Source: Prevotella sp. E15-22 | GTDB taxonomy: Bacteria > Bacteroidota > Bacteroidia > Bacteroidales > Bacteroidaceae | Length of the DNA stretch: 64,000 bases | Direction: 5' to 3' | NCBI RefSeq assembly: GCF_023204875.1 | Contig: NZ_CP096247.1 | Location: 1,488,001 to 1,552,000 of the forward strand | Position numbers and translations under genes: made by a program | Notes under the pieces: model-generated | Told to the model about the DNA's origin: nothing | What the model saw: the letters and a program-made list of their open reading frames with translations, nothing else | The model's database searches: none | In this document: one piece after another, positions 51,841 to 61,686 of the stretch | How the letters are laid out: each line of letters starts with the position of its first letter | Position numbering within the stretch: position 1 is the first letter of the stretch

Positions 51841-52905
51841 ATGAAAAGACTTGTTTTGTTTTTTGTGTTGGTGACTTTGTGGCCCTGTTATGCGGTGTCA
51901 CAAAGTGATTCAATTGGCGTTATCCGTCGTACTATCAGAGAGTTCGACCATTTGGATGAGCGATATATTGAACCGCAACACTATGTCTTTTCGGCTATGC
52001 TTCAAGGGAGTTATAGTATTGACCGTTATTCACTGAGTTCTTCTGGCCTTATTGACCAAAGCATTACATTTATGCCTGATGCAAAGGTAAAGGCCGGTCC
52101 TTATGCCGGTTGGAAATGGGTGTTTTTGGGGTATTGTTTTGAATTGGGTAAATTAAACTTTGATGATGGACGTCGTGAGTTTGATTTTAGCATGTATAGT
52201 TCGCAGGTAGGAGTTGATTTGTTTTATCGTCGTACAGGTTCTGATTATAAGTTGCGTGACGCCAATTTGGGCGAAGGTATAGATGCCTCGGAGCTCAACG
52301 ACCAACCTTTTGATGGATTGAAGGTTGGCATCACAGGCTTTAATGTTTATTACATATTTAACCATGGAAGGTTCTCTTATCCTGCAGCATTCTCGCAGAG
52401 TACTATTCAGAAGATTAGTTGTGGATCATGGCTGGCAGGAGTGGGGTATACACGCCATTCGTTAGACTTTGACTATCAGAGTCTTCAATCGCTAATTAAC
52501 GAGAAAATGGGGGAGCATTCTGTATTATTGGACAGCGGACTAATGTTTAATACAGTACGCTATTACGATGTAAGCCTTTCTGGTGGATATGCCTATAATT
52601 GGGTTCTTGCAAAGAACTGGCTCCTCGCTTCTAGCTTACAAATGGCTTTAGGATATAAACGCTGTTATGGCGAGACTGCAGGCATCGATCAGCGTGGTTT
52701 TTCTATTAATAATTTCAATATCGATGGCATTGCTCGTTTTGCACTTGTATATAATAATATGAAGTGGTATGCGGGAGCCAGTGCCATTTTTCATACATAC
52801 AACTACCGAAAGTCTAGGTTTCAGACTAATAATACGTTTGGCTCGCTTAACGTTTATGTTGGTGTGAACTTTGGATTGAAAAATAAATATCGACAAAAGA
52901 AATAG
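51841..52905 (+). CDS. DUF4421 exported outer-membrane-like protein
   Basis: A 354-residue DUF4421 protein with a signal peptide (LVLFFVLVTLWPCYAVSQ). The mature part is rich in aromatic and alternating hydrophobic strands (SAMLQGSYSIDRYSLSSSGL, PYAGWKWVFLGYCFELGKL) and looks like an outer-membrane barrel, ending FGSLNVYVGVNFGLKNK. Function is unknown. It follows the oxidoreductase by eight bases and precedes the DUF1460 gene by two. Confidence 0.82.
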   Translation: MKRLVLFFVLVTLWPCYAVSQSDSIGVIRRTIREFDHLDERYIEPQHYVFSAMLQGSYSIDRYSLSSSGLIDQSITFMPDAKVKAGPYAGWKWVFLGYCFELGKLNFDDGRREFDFSMYSSQVGVDLFYRRTGSDYKLRDANLGEGIDASELNDQPFDGLKVGITGFNVYYIFNHGRFSYPAAFSQSTIQKISCGSWLAGVGYTRHSLDFDYQSLQSLINEKMGEHSVLLDSGLMFNTVRYYDVSLSGGYAYNWVLAKNWLLASSLQMALGYKRCYGETAGIDQRGFSINNFNIDGIARFALVYNNMKWYAGASAIFHTYNYRKSRFQTNNTFGSLNVYVGVNFGLKNKYRQKK

Positions 52906-52907
52906 AA

Positions 52908-53735
52908 ATGAAACGACTCTTAATCTTATGCTTCATGTCATTCTCGGTCCTTGTGTCACGGGCTCATAATGCGGATAGCCTCTTTGTTGTCAAAACGTTG
53001 CAAGGGACTTCGACCGACGTGCTTTCTTTTGCCCGTCAGTTTATAGGCTTGCCTTATGTAGCGCATACGCTAGAGATTCATGCCAAAGGACAGGAACGCT
53101 TGGTTGTTAATACGCGTGAGTTGGACTGTACAACGTTTGTTGAGAATGTAATAGCATTGACATTGTGTGCAAAGAATAATGAGCGACATTTCAACGCTTT
53201 CCGAAAGTATCTACGCCAGTTGCGCTATCGTCATGGCGTTATCAATGGCTATCCCTCGCGTTTGCACTATTTTACCGACTGGATTGAGGACAATACCAAA
53301 ATGGGCTTTGTTCATGAGATTCAGCAGGAAAAGTCTCCTTTTTCTGCGGTTCAGATTATTAACGTGGGTTATATGAGTAATCATCCACAATCCTATGAAG
53401 CTTTAAAGGTACACCCAGAATTTATTGATAAAATTGCTGCTCAGGAGAAAGATCTCAATGGTCGACGGTATCGTTATATACCTAAGAACATGGTTAAGAA
53501 CACTAAGCTGATGCGAAAGATTGTTCATGATGGTGATGTCATCGCTATCACATGCTCGAAGTCAGGTCTTGATATTGCTCATTTGGGATTTGCAGTATGG
53601 CGTCGTGATGGTCTACATTTGCTTAATGCTTCTCAGTTGTACCATCGTGTGGTTGAAGAACCAATGACCTTGGATCGTTATCTGAAGAAGCATCCAAAGC
53701 ATACTGGAATTCGTATTATTCGATTAAATAATTAA
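52908..53735 (+). CDS. DUF1460 amidase-like protein (peptidoglycan)
   Basis: A 275-residue exported protein of the DUF1460 family, which adopts an NlpC-like cysteine-peptidase fold and is described as N-acetylmuramoyl-L-alanine amidase-like. After a signal peptide (LLILCFMSFSVLVSRAHN) comes the likely nucleophile in ELDCTTFVENV, and a histidine in SGLDIAHLGFAVW. The family's structure work supports action on cell-wall peptides; the substrate here is an inference. It is the third gene of the operon. Confidence 0.85.
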   Translation: MKRLLILCFMSFSVLVSRAHNADSLFVVKTLQGTSTDVLSFARQFIGLPYVAHTLEIHAKGQERLVVNTRELDCTTFVENVIALTLCAKNNERHFNAFRKYLRQLRYRHGVINGYPSRLHYFTDWIEDNTKMGFVHEIQQEKSPFSAVQIINVGYMSNHPQSYEALKVHPEFIDKIAAQEKDLNGRRYRYIPKNMVKNTKLMRKIVHDGDVIAITCSKSGLDIAHLGFAVWRRDGLHLLNASQLYHRVVEEPMTLDRYLKKHPKHTGIRIIRLNN

Positions 53736-53751
53736 ATCTTTATATATAAGT

Positions 53752-54327
53752 ATGACACAGGAACAAGATATTAAAAATGCCATCGAAGTGATGCGCAAAG
53801 GTGGTGTGATTCTTTATCCAACCGACACCGTATGGGGAATTGGCTGTGATGCGACAAATGCTGAGGCTGTGAAGCGTGTATACCAGATAAAACAGCGTGA
53901 CGATTCAAAAGCTCTTATTTGTCTTGTTGATAGTGATGCTCGACTTCAGCGTTATGTACGAAATGTCCCAGATGTAGCATGGCAGCTTATCGATTGTATG
54001 GACCAAGATAAACCCACTACGCTGATTCTTGATGGTGCGGTTAATCTTGCACCTAACCTTATTGCTGAGGATGGTTCCATCGGTATTCGTATTACGCACG
54101 AGAGTTTTTCACACGAACTCTGTTATCGATTCCAGAAAGCTATTGTATCAACCTCGGCCAATATTAGTGGAGAACCAGCTGCTCAAAACTACCGAGATAT
54201 TGACCCTCGCATACTTGAACAAGTGGATTATGTGTGCTGGACACGCCGACAGGAGCATAAGCCTCACAAGCCTTCGAGTATCATCAAACTTGGCCCTACG
54301 GGTGAAGTAACGGTTATCAGAAAATAG
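53752..54327 (+). CDS. L-threonylcarbamoyladenylate synthase (TsaC/YwlC/YciO type)
   Basis: A 191-residue Sua5/YciO/YrdC-domain protein. TsaC-type members make threonylcarbamoyl-AMP for the t6A modification of tRNAs reading ANN codons. It has GGVILYPTDTVWGIGCDATN, IKQRDDSKALICLVDS and IGIRITHESFSHELCYRF with VSTSANISGEPAA near the end. It lacks the C-terminal Sua5 domain. Because YciO paralogues exist, TsaC itself is not certain. It closes the operon, followed by a terminator. Confidence 0.88.
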   Translation: MTQEQDIKNAIEVMRKGGVILYPTDTVWGIGCDATNAEAVKRVYQIKQRDDSKALICLVDSDARLQRYVRNVPDVAWQLIDCMDQDKPTTLILDGAVNLAPNLIAEDGSIGIRITHESFSHELCYRFQKAIVSTSANISGEPAAQNYRDIDPRILEQVDYVCWTRRQEHKPHKPSSIIKLGPTGEVTVIRK

Positions 54328-54395
54328 TTAGTTAATAGAATATCTTCTATCTTTACTATCTGAGATCACCGATTAATATATCAATTTCTAAAAGA

Positions 54396-54428
54396 TAAAG
54401 GGGACTGCCGATTGGGCAGCCCCCTTTT
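54396..54428 (+). terminator. Rho-independent terminator after the tsaC-like gene
   Basis: AAAGGGGACTGCC pairs with GGCAGCCCCCTTT with a single mismatch, around a short GATTG loop, with four T at the end. Confidence 0.88.
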
Positions 54429-54482
54429 CAATGAATATAATTTTGTTACCTTATTGGTAACATCATATGCAATTAATAAAGG

Positions 54483-55754
54483 TTATTCACCCTTAATAGC
54501 TGCTACGCCAGGGAGAACCTTACCCTCGATAGCCTCGAGCAGAGCGCCACCACCAGTTGAGATGTAAGATACCTGATCAGCAAGCCCGAACTTGTTTACA
54601 CAAGCAACAGAGTCGCCACCACCAATCAGTGAGAATGCACCGTTCTTGGTAGCCTCGGCGATAGCGTCGCCAATGGCACGTGAACCAGCGGTGAAGGCAT
54701 CGCACTCGAATACACCAGCAGGACCGTTCCACAGGATGGTCTTTGCACCCTTGATAGCCTCGGCGAATGCCTTCTGGCTCTCAGGACCAGCGTCAACACC
54801 CTCGAAACCAGCAGGTACGTTGTTAGCGGGGCAGGTGATGATCTCAGCACCAGCCTTAACGCTCATAGTACCGAAGTCGAGACCGTTAGTAGCTGTGCAG
54901 TCAGAACCCAGAACGAGCTCTACACCGTTCTTCTTAGCAAGCTCTTCAACACCCAGAGCAACATCCAGCTTGTCGAGCTCAACGATTGATTCGCCAATCT
55001 CACCGTTGTGAGCCTTAGCGAAGGTATATGTCATACCACCGCAGAGGATGAGCTTATCAACCTTACCGAGCAGGTTCTCGATGATACCAATCTTAGAAGA
55101 TACCTTTGAACCACCCATGATGGCAACGAAAGGACGCTTGATGTTAGAGAGAACGGCGTCGACAGCCTGAACCTCCTTCTCCATCAGCAGACCGAGCATC
55201 TTGTTGTCAGCGTCGAAGTAATCAGCGATAACAGCGGTAGAAGCGTGCTTGCGGTGAGCTGTACCGAAGGCATCCATTACGTAGCAGTCAGCGTAAGAAG
55301 CGAGAGTCTTAGCAAACTCCTTCTGGCTGGCCTTCATGGCCTTCTTAGCCTCGTCGTATGCAGGATCAGCCTTGTCGATACCTACGGGCTTACCCTCTTC
55401 CTCAGGATAGAAACGCAGGTTCTCAAGCAGCAGAGCCTCACCCATCTTCAAAGCCTTGGCAGCATCAGCAGCCTTAGCGCAGTCGGGGGCGAAAGCAACG
55501 GGAACACCCAGAGCCTTCTCAACAGCCTCGCGAATCTGACCGAGTGACTTCTTGGCATCTACCTTACCTTTGGGCTTACCCATGTGGCTCATGATGATAG
55601 TAGCACCACCATCATTCAGAATCTTCTTCAGGGTAGGCAGGGCACCGCGGATACGGGTGTCGTCTGTGATCTTACCATTCTCATCGAGGGGTACGTTGAA
55701 GTCTACACGTACGATTGCCTTCTTACCGGCAAAGTTGAATTCGTTGATAGTCAT
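54483..55754 (-). CDS. pgk: Phosphoglycerate kinase
   Basis: Pgk transfers phosphate between 1,3-bisphosphoglycerate and ADP in glycolysis. The 423-residue protein has [19 protein letters not shown] at the substrate arginine, [20 protein letters not shown] and the nucleotide-binding loop [20 protein letters not shown], and ends in [23 protein letters not shown] at 55754 is used. Codon usage is highly biased. It follows the AAA-CYTH gene by 46 bp on the same strand; no separate consensus promoter is clear. Confidence 0.97.
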   Translation of the reverse strand: MTINEFNFAGKKAIVRVDFNVPLDENGKITDDTRIRGALPTLKKILNDGGATIIMSHMGKPKGKVDAKKSLGQIREAVEKALGVPVAFAPDCAKAADAAKALKMGEALLLENLRFYPEEEGKPVGIDKADPAYDEAKKAMKASQKEFAKTLASYADCYVMDAFGTAHRKHASTAVIADYFDADNKMLGLLMEKEVQAVDAVLSNIKRPFVAIMGGSKVSSKIGIIENLLGKVDKLILCGGMTYTFAKAHNGEIGESIVELDKLDVALGVEELAKKNGVELVLGSDCTATNGLDFGTMSVKAGAEIITCPANNVPAGFEGVDAGPESQKAFAEAIKGAKTILWNGPAGVFECDAFTAGSRAIGDAIAEATKNGAFSLIGGGDSVACVNKFGLADQVSYISTGGGALLEAIEGKVLPGVAAIKGE

Positions 55755-55800
55755 AATTAACAATAAATTTAATGTGTATAAATGATAATTTGTTCTTTCT

Positions 55801-56898
55801 CTATTTCTTGGCGAGGGTATAGTTATAATATTCCTCGTTGCCAGTTATATCCTTTACCACCTTGAGAAAAGGCGGGAATTTTACGGGCTCTCCCTCGGCA
55901 ATGCCCTTTGTCTCAAGAATGATGAGGCCCGCTAGTTGGTCTTGATAGGTGTCTACCTCGAAGTATTGTCCTTTCCATATGAAACTGTTACGAATCTTGT
56001 GGATGGTGTTGCGCTCAGGGTCGGCTAATCCTAGCATCATCTCATAGAGGCTATTGTTTATTTGTCGCTCGGTGACAAGCTCTTCTTTCTCAGAGGTTTG
56101 CTTCTTTGTTGTATGTACAAACACCTGCTTTTGTCCCCAGCAGCGTTTTCGCAGACGAATCTCTGCGTCAGGATCGCCTTTTAGATAGGTTTGAGTTATC
56201 TCGCTCTGAATACTATCATCTGGCAGTTGACCGTTAAGCTCCACAATGTATTTCCGTTCCTCTACGATGGGCTGAGGCAGACATAACACATTTGAAATCT
56301 CCTTGATGACGCGATTCATCTTGCAATCGAAGTCGTCATGATTGTTGATGACACGCAGGTGTGGATGACCAGTCCATGCATGAATAACCTTCTTGTCCAG
56401 TCCACGAGCAATATTCAATCCCTCTTCATTCATTTGCTCATAACGCTGGGCATTGTTGGCCGTGGTGTAATATTGCTCGGCACCATCAGCAGCAGAGACC
56501 AAATGCAACACTGCATCGTATCGCTCACGCAACTCAGGTGTTGATGTGCCAACAGCACGAGTAATGCTGTCCCAAGTCTCTGGGGCCATATATGCAGAGA
56601 TGTCCATTGCACCGCGATCGCATACAATGATACACGGTTGTTTGCACTCCTGGGCCATTCGCAGGAATTTATCCTCAAGTGCTAGTTGTATTTCAAGAGT
56701 AGCTTTCTCGCCTTCATAGAAGAATCCTTGGTTCTTGGTCAGGTAATTCATGCCTGCCTGTGTGAAAAGGGTAGGAACCTCTGGGATTGTAAAGACTTTG
56801 AAACCGAGACTGGAGAAATGCTCGATAATGCGCACCAAGGCAGTTGTCTTGCCAGCGCAAGGTCCACCTGTGAGAACTATGCGTTTGATATCGTCCAT
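55801..56898 (-). CDS. TTD14-like AAA ATPase with CYTH domain
   Basis: A 365-residue protein with an AAA_28-type P-loop domain ([20 protein letters not shown], Walker A GGPCAGKT near residues 9-16, [15 protein letters not shown] as Walker B) and a C-terminal CYTH-like phosphate-binding domain ([18 protein letters not shown], with the family's E-x-R-L-R pattern). The same two-domain order occurs in the animal TTD14 protein, which binds GTP and phospholipids. The bacterial function is unknown. MDD at 56898 is the likely start; MYH at 56910 is an alternative, and the frame's first Met at 56928 lies in the -7 box. Confidence 0.83.
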   Translation of the reverse strand: MDDIKRIVLTGGPCAGKTTALVRIIEHFSSLGFKVFTIPEVPTLFTQAGMNYLTKNQGFFYEGEKATLEIQLALEDKFLRMAQECKQPCIIVCDRGAMDISAYMAPETWDSITRAVGTSTPELRERYDAVLHLVSAADGAEQYYTTANNAQRYEQMNEEGLNIARGLDKKVIHAWTGHPHLRVINNHDDFDCKMNRVIKEISNVLCLPQPIVEERKYIVELNGQLPDDSIQSEITQTYLKGDPDAEIRLRKRCWGQKQVFVHTTKKQTSEKEELVTERQINNSLYEMMLGLADPERNTIHKIRNSFIWKGQYFEVDTYQDQLAGLIILETKGIAEGEPVKFPPFLKVVKDITGNEEYYNYTLAKK

Positions 56899-56925
56899 TG
56901 CGTGATACATGTTTCTTTTGCGTTG

Positions 56926-56957
56926 CAAAGGTACGCATTATTCTTCAAATGTGCAAA
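56926..56957 (-). promoter_or_regulatory. Promoter for the AAA-CYTH gene (and perhaps pgk)
   Basis: On the minus strand TTTG (56954-56957) and TACCTTTG (56926-56933) are 20 bp apart, an exact consensus. This position excludes the most upstream Met codon of the gene. Confidence 0.8.
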
Positions 56958-57002
56958 CATTTGTCGACATAAAAATATTTTGTCCTTTGATACTTTTGTT
57001 TC

Positions 57003-58391
57003 TTATCCGAATAATGCTCTTAGGGCCTCTTCCACTTTACGTACTGGATGAATTTCTATGTTGAATTTGTGGTGGTCAATACCTTGAAGATTATAGCGTG
57101 GGATAATGATGTGCTGGAATCCCAGTTTCTCTGCTTCTGCTATACGTTGTTCAATTCGGTTGATGGGGCGAACCTCACCGCTCAGTCCAACTTCACCAGC
57201 CATGCACCAGGTGTTGTCAATTGGTGTATCAACATTTGATGATAGTACGGCTGCGATAACGCTTAGGTCCATTGCCAGGTCGGTAACTCTTAGTCCGCCA
57301 GCAATATTTACGAAGACATCTTTTTGCATCAGTTTGAATCCTACGCGTTTCTCCAATACTGCTAGAAGCATGTTCAAACGTCTTTGGTCAAATCCCGTGG
57401 CAGAACGTTGTGGAGTGCCATATGCTGCAGATGATACTAATGCTTGTGTTTCAACCAAGAATGGTCGGATGCCCTCTATGGCACTGGAGATAGCTATGCC
57501 CGAGAGCCCTTCGTGGTCTTGTGTGAGAAGTAATTCGGATGGGTTTGACACCTGTCTTAGCCCATTTGTCTGCATTTCATAAATACCTAATTCACTGGTA
57601 CTTCCAAATCGATTCTTAATGCTTCTCAGAATGCGATACATATAATGCTGATCACCTTCAAACTGAATGACCGTATCGACGATGTGTTCCAAGATCTTTG
57701 GCCCCGCTAACGTGCCTTCTTTGGTGATGTGGCCAATGAGGATGACGGGTACGCCACTAGATTTTGCAAAACGTAGTAGCGAAGCCGCACATTCGCGCAC
57801 TTGAGCCAGCGATCCAGCCGATGACTCTACATCTTCGGTGGCGATGGTTTGAATCGAGTCGATGACCACAAGTTCGGGCTTCTCTTCCTTGATATGCTCA
57901 AAGATTTTCTCTAGTGAGTTCTCGCACAGAATCAGAAAATTATCGTGTGAGTTGCTAGGAGATATACGTTCTGCTCTCATCTTCAGTTGGTGGGCGCTCT
58001 CCTCACCGCTGACATAGAGAATAAGTTTCTCGTTAAGACTCAGCATGGTTTGCAACAGAAGTGTTGACTTGCCAATGCCTGGTTCGCCGCCCAAGAGTAC
58101 AATGCTGCCTGGAACAAGTCCGCCACCAAGCACACGGTTCAATTCGCCGTCATGCATATCAATTCGCACTTCATCCTTGCTGTTAATGTCGCGCAGGCGC
58201 ATAGCCTTGTTGCTAAGTAGCGAACGAGCCGTGCTGGCTGCTGCCGATGTGGCAGTTTGACGAGCTGAGTCGGCCGAAATTTTGATTTCCTTGAAAGTGT
58301 TCCATTGTCCACAAGCAGGACATTTGCCAATCCATTTTGGCGATTCCTGTCCACAATTCTCGCAGACGTATGCTGTCTTGTCTTTTGCCAT
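57003..58391 (-). CDS. radA: DNA repair protein RadA
   Basis: RadA helps process recombination intermediates by driving branch migration. The 462-residue protein has the N-terminal zinc finger with cysteines at 10, 13, 24 and 27, a RecA-like domain with Walker A GEPGIGKST, the RadA signature KNRFGSTSELGIYEM, and a C-terminal Lon-protease-like domain (GLSGIAISSAIEGIRPFLVE, MAGEVGLSGEVRPI). All features are normal. It has its own consensus promoter. Confidence 0.97.
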   Translation of the reverse strand: MAKDKTAYVCENCGQESPKWIGKCPACGQWNTFKEIKISADSARQTATSAAASTARSLLSNKAMRLRDINSKDEVRIDMHDGELNRVLGGGLVPGSIVLLGGEPGIGKSTLLLQTMLSLNEKLILYVSGEESAHQLKMRAERISPSNSHDNFLILCENSLEKIFEHIKEEKPELVVIDSIQTIATEDVESSAGSLAQVRECAASLLRFAKSSGVPVILIGHITKEGTLAGPKILEHIVDTVIQFEGDQHYMYRILRSIKNRFGSTSELGIYEMQTNGLRQVSNPSELLLTQDHEGLSGIAISSAIEGIRPFLVETQALVSSAAYGTPQRSATGFDQRRLNMLLAVLEKRVGFKLMQKDVFVNIAGGLRVTDLAMDLSVIAAVLSSNVDTPIDNTWCMAGEVGLSGEVRPINRIEQRIAEAEKLGFQHIIIPRYNLQGIDHHKFNIEIHPVRKVEEALRALFG

Positions 58392-58410
58392 AGGTCCTTG
58401 TTTTATGGTA

Positions 58411-58441
58411 CAAAATTACTAATTATTTTCGTGGTTACAAA
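58411..58441 (-). promoter_or_regulatory. Promoter for radA
   Basis: On the minus strand TTTG (58438-58441) and TAATTTTG (58411-58418) are 19 bp apart. The radA start is 19 bases past the -7 box. Confidence 0.75.
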
Positions 58442-58450
58442 ACTTTTTAT

Positions 58451-58458
58451 TACTTTTG
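58451..58458 (+). promoter_or_regulatory. Promoter -7 box for the lipoprotein-TPR pair
   Basis: TACTTTTG followed by CA is a consensus -7 box 38 bp before the lipoprotein ATG at 58497. A TTTG at -33 is not clear, and the region overlaps the divergent radA promoter. Confidence 0.6.
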
Positions 58459-58496
58459 CATTCAAATTGCGACTATAATTGCATATTTATTTAGAA

Positions 58497-59423
58497 ATGA
58501 GAAAAATCTGTTTTTTGTTGCTTGCTACAATATTGCTGTTCTTTAATGCTTGCAAAAAAGAAGATATCAAGGCAGTATCCTTTGCCGACGAGGCCTATGA
58601 AGCCTGGGTCAATGATTCTGCTATGATAAAGATAGCCGTGATGCCCACGCTCGACTGCTTGCCCATCTATGTTGCGTCCGAACGCGGTATTTTCGCTCGA
58701 AATGGTGCTAGTGTTAGTCTTTATTCTTATGCGGCCCAAATGGATTGCGACACAGCTTTGACGGGTGGTTGGGTAGATGCAATGGCAACCGATTTGGTGC
58801 GAGCAGAGAGACTGAAGAAGCAGGGTATGCTACTGTCTTACCTCACTTCAACAGATCTTCATTGGCAACTCGTAGCTTCAAAGATGGCTCGTGTAAAACG
58901 CCTGAATCAGATGGAAAACAAGATGGTGGCGATGAGTCGTTATTCGGCAACCGACATGTTAGTGGATATGTTAGTAGATACGGCACTTATCCGCGAAAAA
59001 GACCATGTTTTCAAGATACAAGTGAATGATTTGGGTGTCAGATACAGTATGCTTGAAAATCAAGTGATGGATTTGTTGCTTCTGCCCGAGCCTTTGGCAT
59101 CTGCAGCTAGCGAACTTGATGTAAATGTGCTTTATGACACACGTCATAATAATATTAATATGGGTGTGGTGGTGATGAACGATACAGCTATTGCTGACGC
59201 TACACTCCGCAAGAGTCAGGTAGAAGCATTCCTTAAGTCGTATGACGAGGCTTGCGACTCAATTAATAAATATGGTTTTGGTGGCTATCGAGACCTCATT
59301 CGTAATCGTTGTCGGGTGAAGTCATCTGTTGTAGACTCCATCCCTTCCGATTACAAGTTCTCTCCCTCTCATCTGCCTATGCAAAATGATGTGGACCGGG
59401 CCGTTAATTGGTTGAATCACTAA
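58497..59423 (+). CDS. Substrate-binding-like lipoprotein
   Basis: A 308-residue lipoprotein with lipobox LFFNAC and a fold recalling SsuA/ThiY/NMT1-type periplasmic binding proteins: IKIAVMPTLDCLPIYVASER opens the first lobe and VEAFLKSYDEACDSINKYGF resembles the end of the second. No ABC permease or ATPase gene is nearby, which is unusual for this class. ATG 58497 is used because it gives a proper lipoprotein signal; an upstream TTG at 58479 does not. It is followed after six bases by a TPR gene. Confidence 0.82.
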   Translation: MRKICFLLLATILLFFNACKKEDIKAVSFADEAYEAWVNDSAMIKIAVMPTLDCLPIYVASERGIFARNGASVSLYSYAAQMDCDTALTGGWVDAMATDLVRAERLKKQGMLLSYLTSTDLHWQLVASKMARVKRLNQMENKMVAMSRYSATDMLVDMLVDTALIREKDHVFKIQVNDLGVRYSMLENQVMDLLLLPEPLASAASELDVNVLYDTRHNNINMGVVVMNDTAIADATLRKSQVEAFLKSYDEACDSINKYGFGGYRDLIRNRCRVKSSVVDSIPSDYKFSPSHLPMQNDVDRAVNWLNH

Positions 59424-59429
59424 AGAAGA

Positions 59430-61643
59430 ATGCATCATATGCACAAAAACGAACAACTCCGTTTGATAGTCAATTACATATCTCGCCAACGCCTTGGTGA
59501 GGCTATTAATGCCATGGAAATATATCTGTCGACTCGCCCCACCCAAATAGATCTGGACAAGTTGACAGAAATACGCAATGACTATCAGCTGATGGCAGAC
59601 TATTGGAGGCGTGGTTTTGATGATCCGCAGCGTCCTATGCTTTATCGTCAGTTGTTGCACCGGTTATATCAACTTGTTGTCAACAGAGACCTGCACGAAC
59701 GTTTTATGGAGAGTCCGTATCTGCAGGGAGTATACAAACGTCCGCGGATAGTGCGCACAGAATGGGCAGTCGCATCTATCAAAAGTGATTTAGAGGCATA
59801 TGTATCAGACTCTGTATTATTGGAGCTGGAACCTCAGCATGTTCAACAAAAGAAACGGATGGAATTAAATACGCGTCATCAGCAGTTGGTGAATGATATT
59901 TTTGATTACATTCTTACATCCCATCTATGGAAAGATTCCTTGTGTGATGCTTTTGTTGATTTACTTTTGGCTCCCACAATTGATGTCAACGACCAATTGA
60001 TGATTATCAGCGCCATATCATTGTCATTACAAAACGCCTTTGATATTAATAAGTTCAAGGTGCTGACTACGCTATATCAGCAGTCCTCTGATAATCATGT
60101 GCGTCAGCGTGCACTGGTTGGCTGGGTGTTGGCAGTCGATTCATCTGAAGCAGAAATATTTCCTGAGGTTGTCGAGATAGTGAATACGATATGTCAAGAC
60201 GATTTGAATTGCAAGGAACTGACGGAACTTCAGATGCAGTTGTATTATTGCATAGACACGGACAACGATCAGAAGACTATTCACGATGAAATTATGCCCG
60301 ATTTGGTGAATGGCAGTCGTATTCAGATGTCGCAGGGTGGGGAGTTTGATATGGACGAGGATAGTCTGGAGGATATTCTTCATCCTGAGGCGTTGGAGCG
60401 TGATATGGAGAAAATGGAGAAAAGTATGAAACGAATGGCCGACATGCAGAAACAAGGTGCCGACATTTATTATTCTGGCTTCCGTCAGATGAAGCGTTTT
60501 CCCTTTTTCCAGGACATCTCGAATTGGTTTGCCCCTTTTATGCCAAACCATCCTGCCATTGCACATTCATGGGAGAAAGCCAAGGGAAGTAAGATGCTGC
60601 ATTATATAGCTGATGTAGGGTCTTTTTGTGATAGCGACAAGTATTCACTTGTGTTAGCTTTTGAACAAGTGAGAAACCAATTGCCCTCAAAGATGATCGA
60701 GATGATGGACAACGGCGCAGCCACACCAATGCCTGTTGGTGGTGAGGTAGATCCTGAGGAAAAGAAGATGCCTGCTTATATTCGTCGCATATATCTTCAG
60801 GACCTTTATCGTTTCTACAATATCTTTGACAAGAGATTTGAGTTTCCCAACCCGTTCGGAAAGGATAGGAGTTTGCTGTTTTTTACCTGCAGTTTATTCA
60901 ACACGACGCCTCTGAAAAAGCATTTTCAGGAAGTGGCATCGTTTCTTATCAAGCGCCAGCATGCTGACGATGCGCTCCGTATTTTGGAAATGATACCCCA
61001 AGAGCAGTATAACTATCAGCTCTATATGATGAAAGGTGGCATATGTAGGCATAAAAAATCCTTGTTGGCTCACGCTGCCGATTGCTTCCGTAAGGCCTTA
61101 GAATTGAATCCTGACGACGAGCGAGCTATGACTGGATTTGCTCGTGCTTCTTTTGATTTAGGTTGTTATGCAGCAGCCATCGAGAATTATGAAAAGTTGT
61201 TGCAGATTCAGCCCGAGAAGAAGAGCTATATGCTTTATCTGGCCTACAGCCTCAGCAATATGTATCGCTATAATGAGGCCGAAAAATATCTGTATAAGCT
61301 TAATTACGAGTATCCAGATGACTTATACGTAAAACGTGGTTTGGCCGAAGTCCTGACAGGACAAGACAAGTATGAACAAGCTCTATCGTTGTACGAACAA
61401 TTGTTGTCGGGTGAGCAAAATCAGGCTGATGATCTCAAGAATTACGCTTTCTGCCTTTGGTTTGCCAAGCAGAATGACGAGGCGTTAAAAGCTTTTAAAA
61501 AGTATGTGGAACTACGCAAAACGGCAGGTGAGACTACTGATTTCAGAGAAATGTTTCTTGTAGAAAAAGCCGAAATGCTACGCCGACATCATATTAGTCA
61601 GATGGATGTTCTGTTGATGCTTGATGCTGTGAACTTTCTATAG
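59430..61643 (+). CDS. Large TPR-repeat protein
   Basis: A 737-residue, soluble protein without export signal. The N-terminal 450 residues are helical and unrecognised, including an acidic/Met-rich stretch (MEKMEKSMKRMADMQKQG). TPR repeats are clear from about residue 520 to 690 (AADCFRKALELNPDDERAMT, AAIENYEKLLQIQPEKKSYM, YNEAEKYLYKLNYEYPDDLY). It should be a protein-interaction scaffold. The Met at 59439 is an alternative start. The gene is adjacent to the binding-lipoprotein gene, so a joint process is possible. Confidence 0.8.
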   Translation: MHHMHKNEQLRLIVNYISRQRLGEAINAMEIYLSTRPTQIDLDKLTEIRNDYQLMADYWRRGFDDPQRPMLYRQLLHRLYQLVVNRDLHERFMESPYLQGVYKRPRIVRTEWAVASIKSDLEAYVSDSVLLELEPQHVQQKKRMELNTRHQQLVNDIFDYILTSHLWKDSLCDAFVDLLLAPTIDVNDQLMIISAISLSLQNAFDINKFKVLTTLYQQSSDNHVRQRALVGWVLAVDSSEAEIFPEVVEIVNTICQDDLNCKELTELQMQLYYCIDTDNDQKTIHDEIMPDLVNGSRIQMSQGGEFDMDEDSLEDILHPEALERDMEKMEKSMKRMADMQKQGADIYYSGFRQMKRFPFFQDISNWFAPFMPNHPAIAHSWEKAKGSKMLHYIADVGSFCDSDKYSLVLAFEQVRNQLPSKMIEMMDNGAATPMPVGGEVDPEEKKMPAYIRRIYLQDLYRFYNIFDKRFEFPNPFGKDRSLLFFTCSLFNTTPLKKHFQEVASFLIKRQHADDALRILEMIPQEQYNYQLYMMKGGICRHKKSLLAHAADCFRKALELNPDDERAMTGFARASFDLGCYAAAIENYEKLLQIQPEKKSYMLYLAYSLSNMYRYNEAEKYLYKLNYEYPDDLYVKRGLAEVLTGQDKYEQALSLYEQLLSGEQNQADDLKNYAFCLWFAKQNDEALKAFKKYVELRKTAGETTDFREMFLVEKAEMLRRHHISQMDVLLMLDAVNFL

Positions 61644-61647
61644 TAAA

Positions 61648-61678
61648 AGGTTATTTGCCTTTTGTTAAAGGCAACCTA
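61648..61678. terminator. Bidirectional hairpin between TPR and cls-like genes
   Basis: AGGTT with AACCT and GCCTTT with AAAGGC form a two-part stem around TGTT. T-rich sequence on both sides fits ends of the convergent TPR and phospholipase D-like genes. Confidence 0.65.
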
Positions 61679-61686
61679 TTTGTCTT

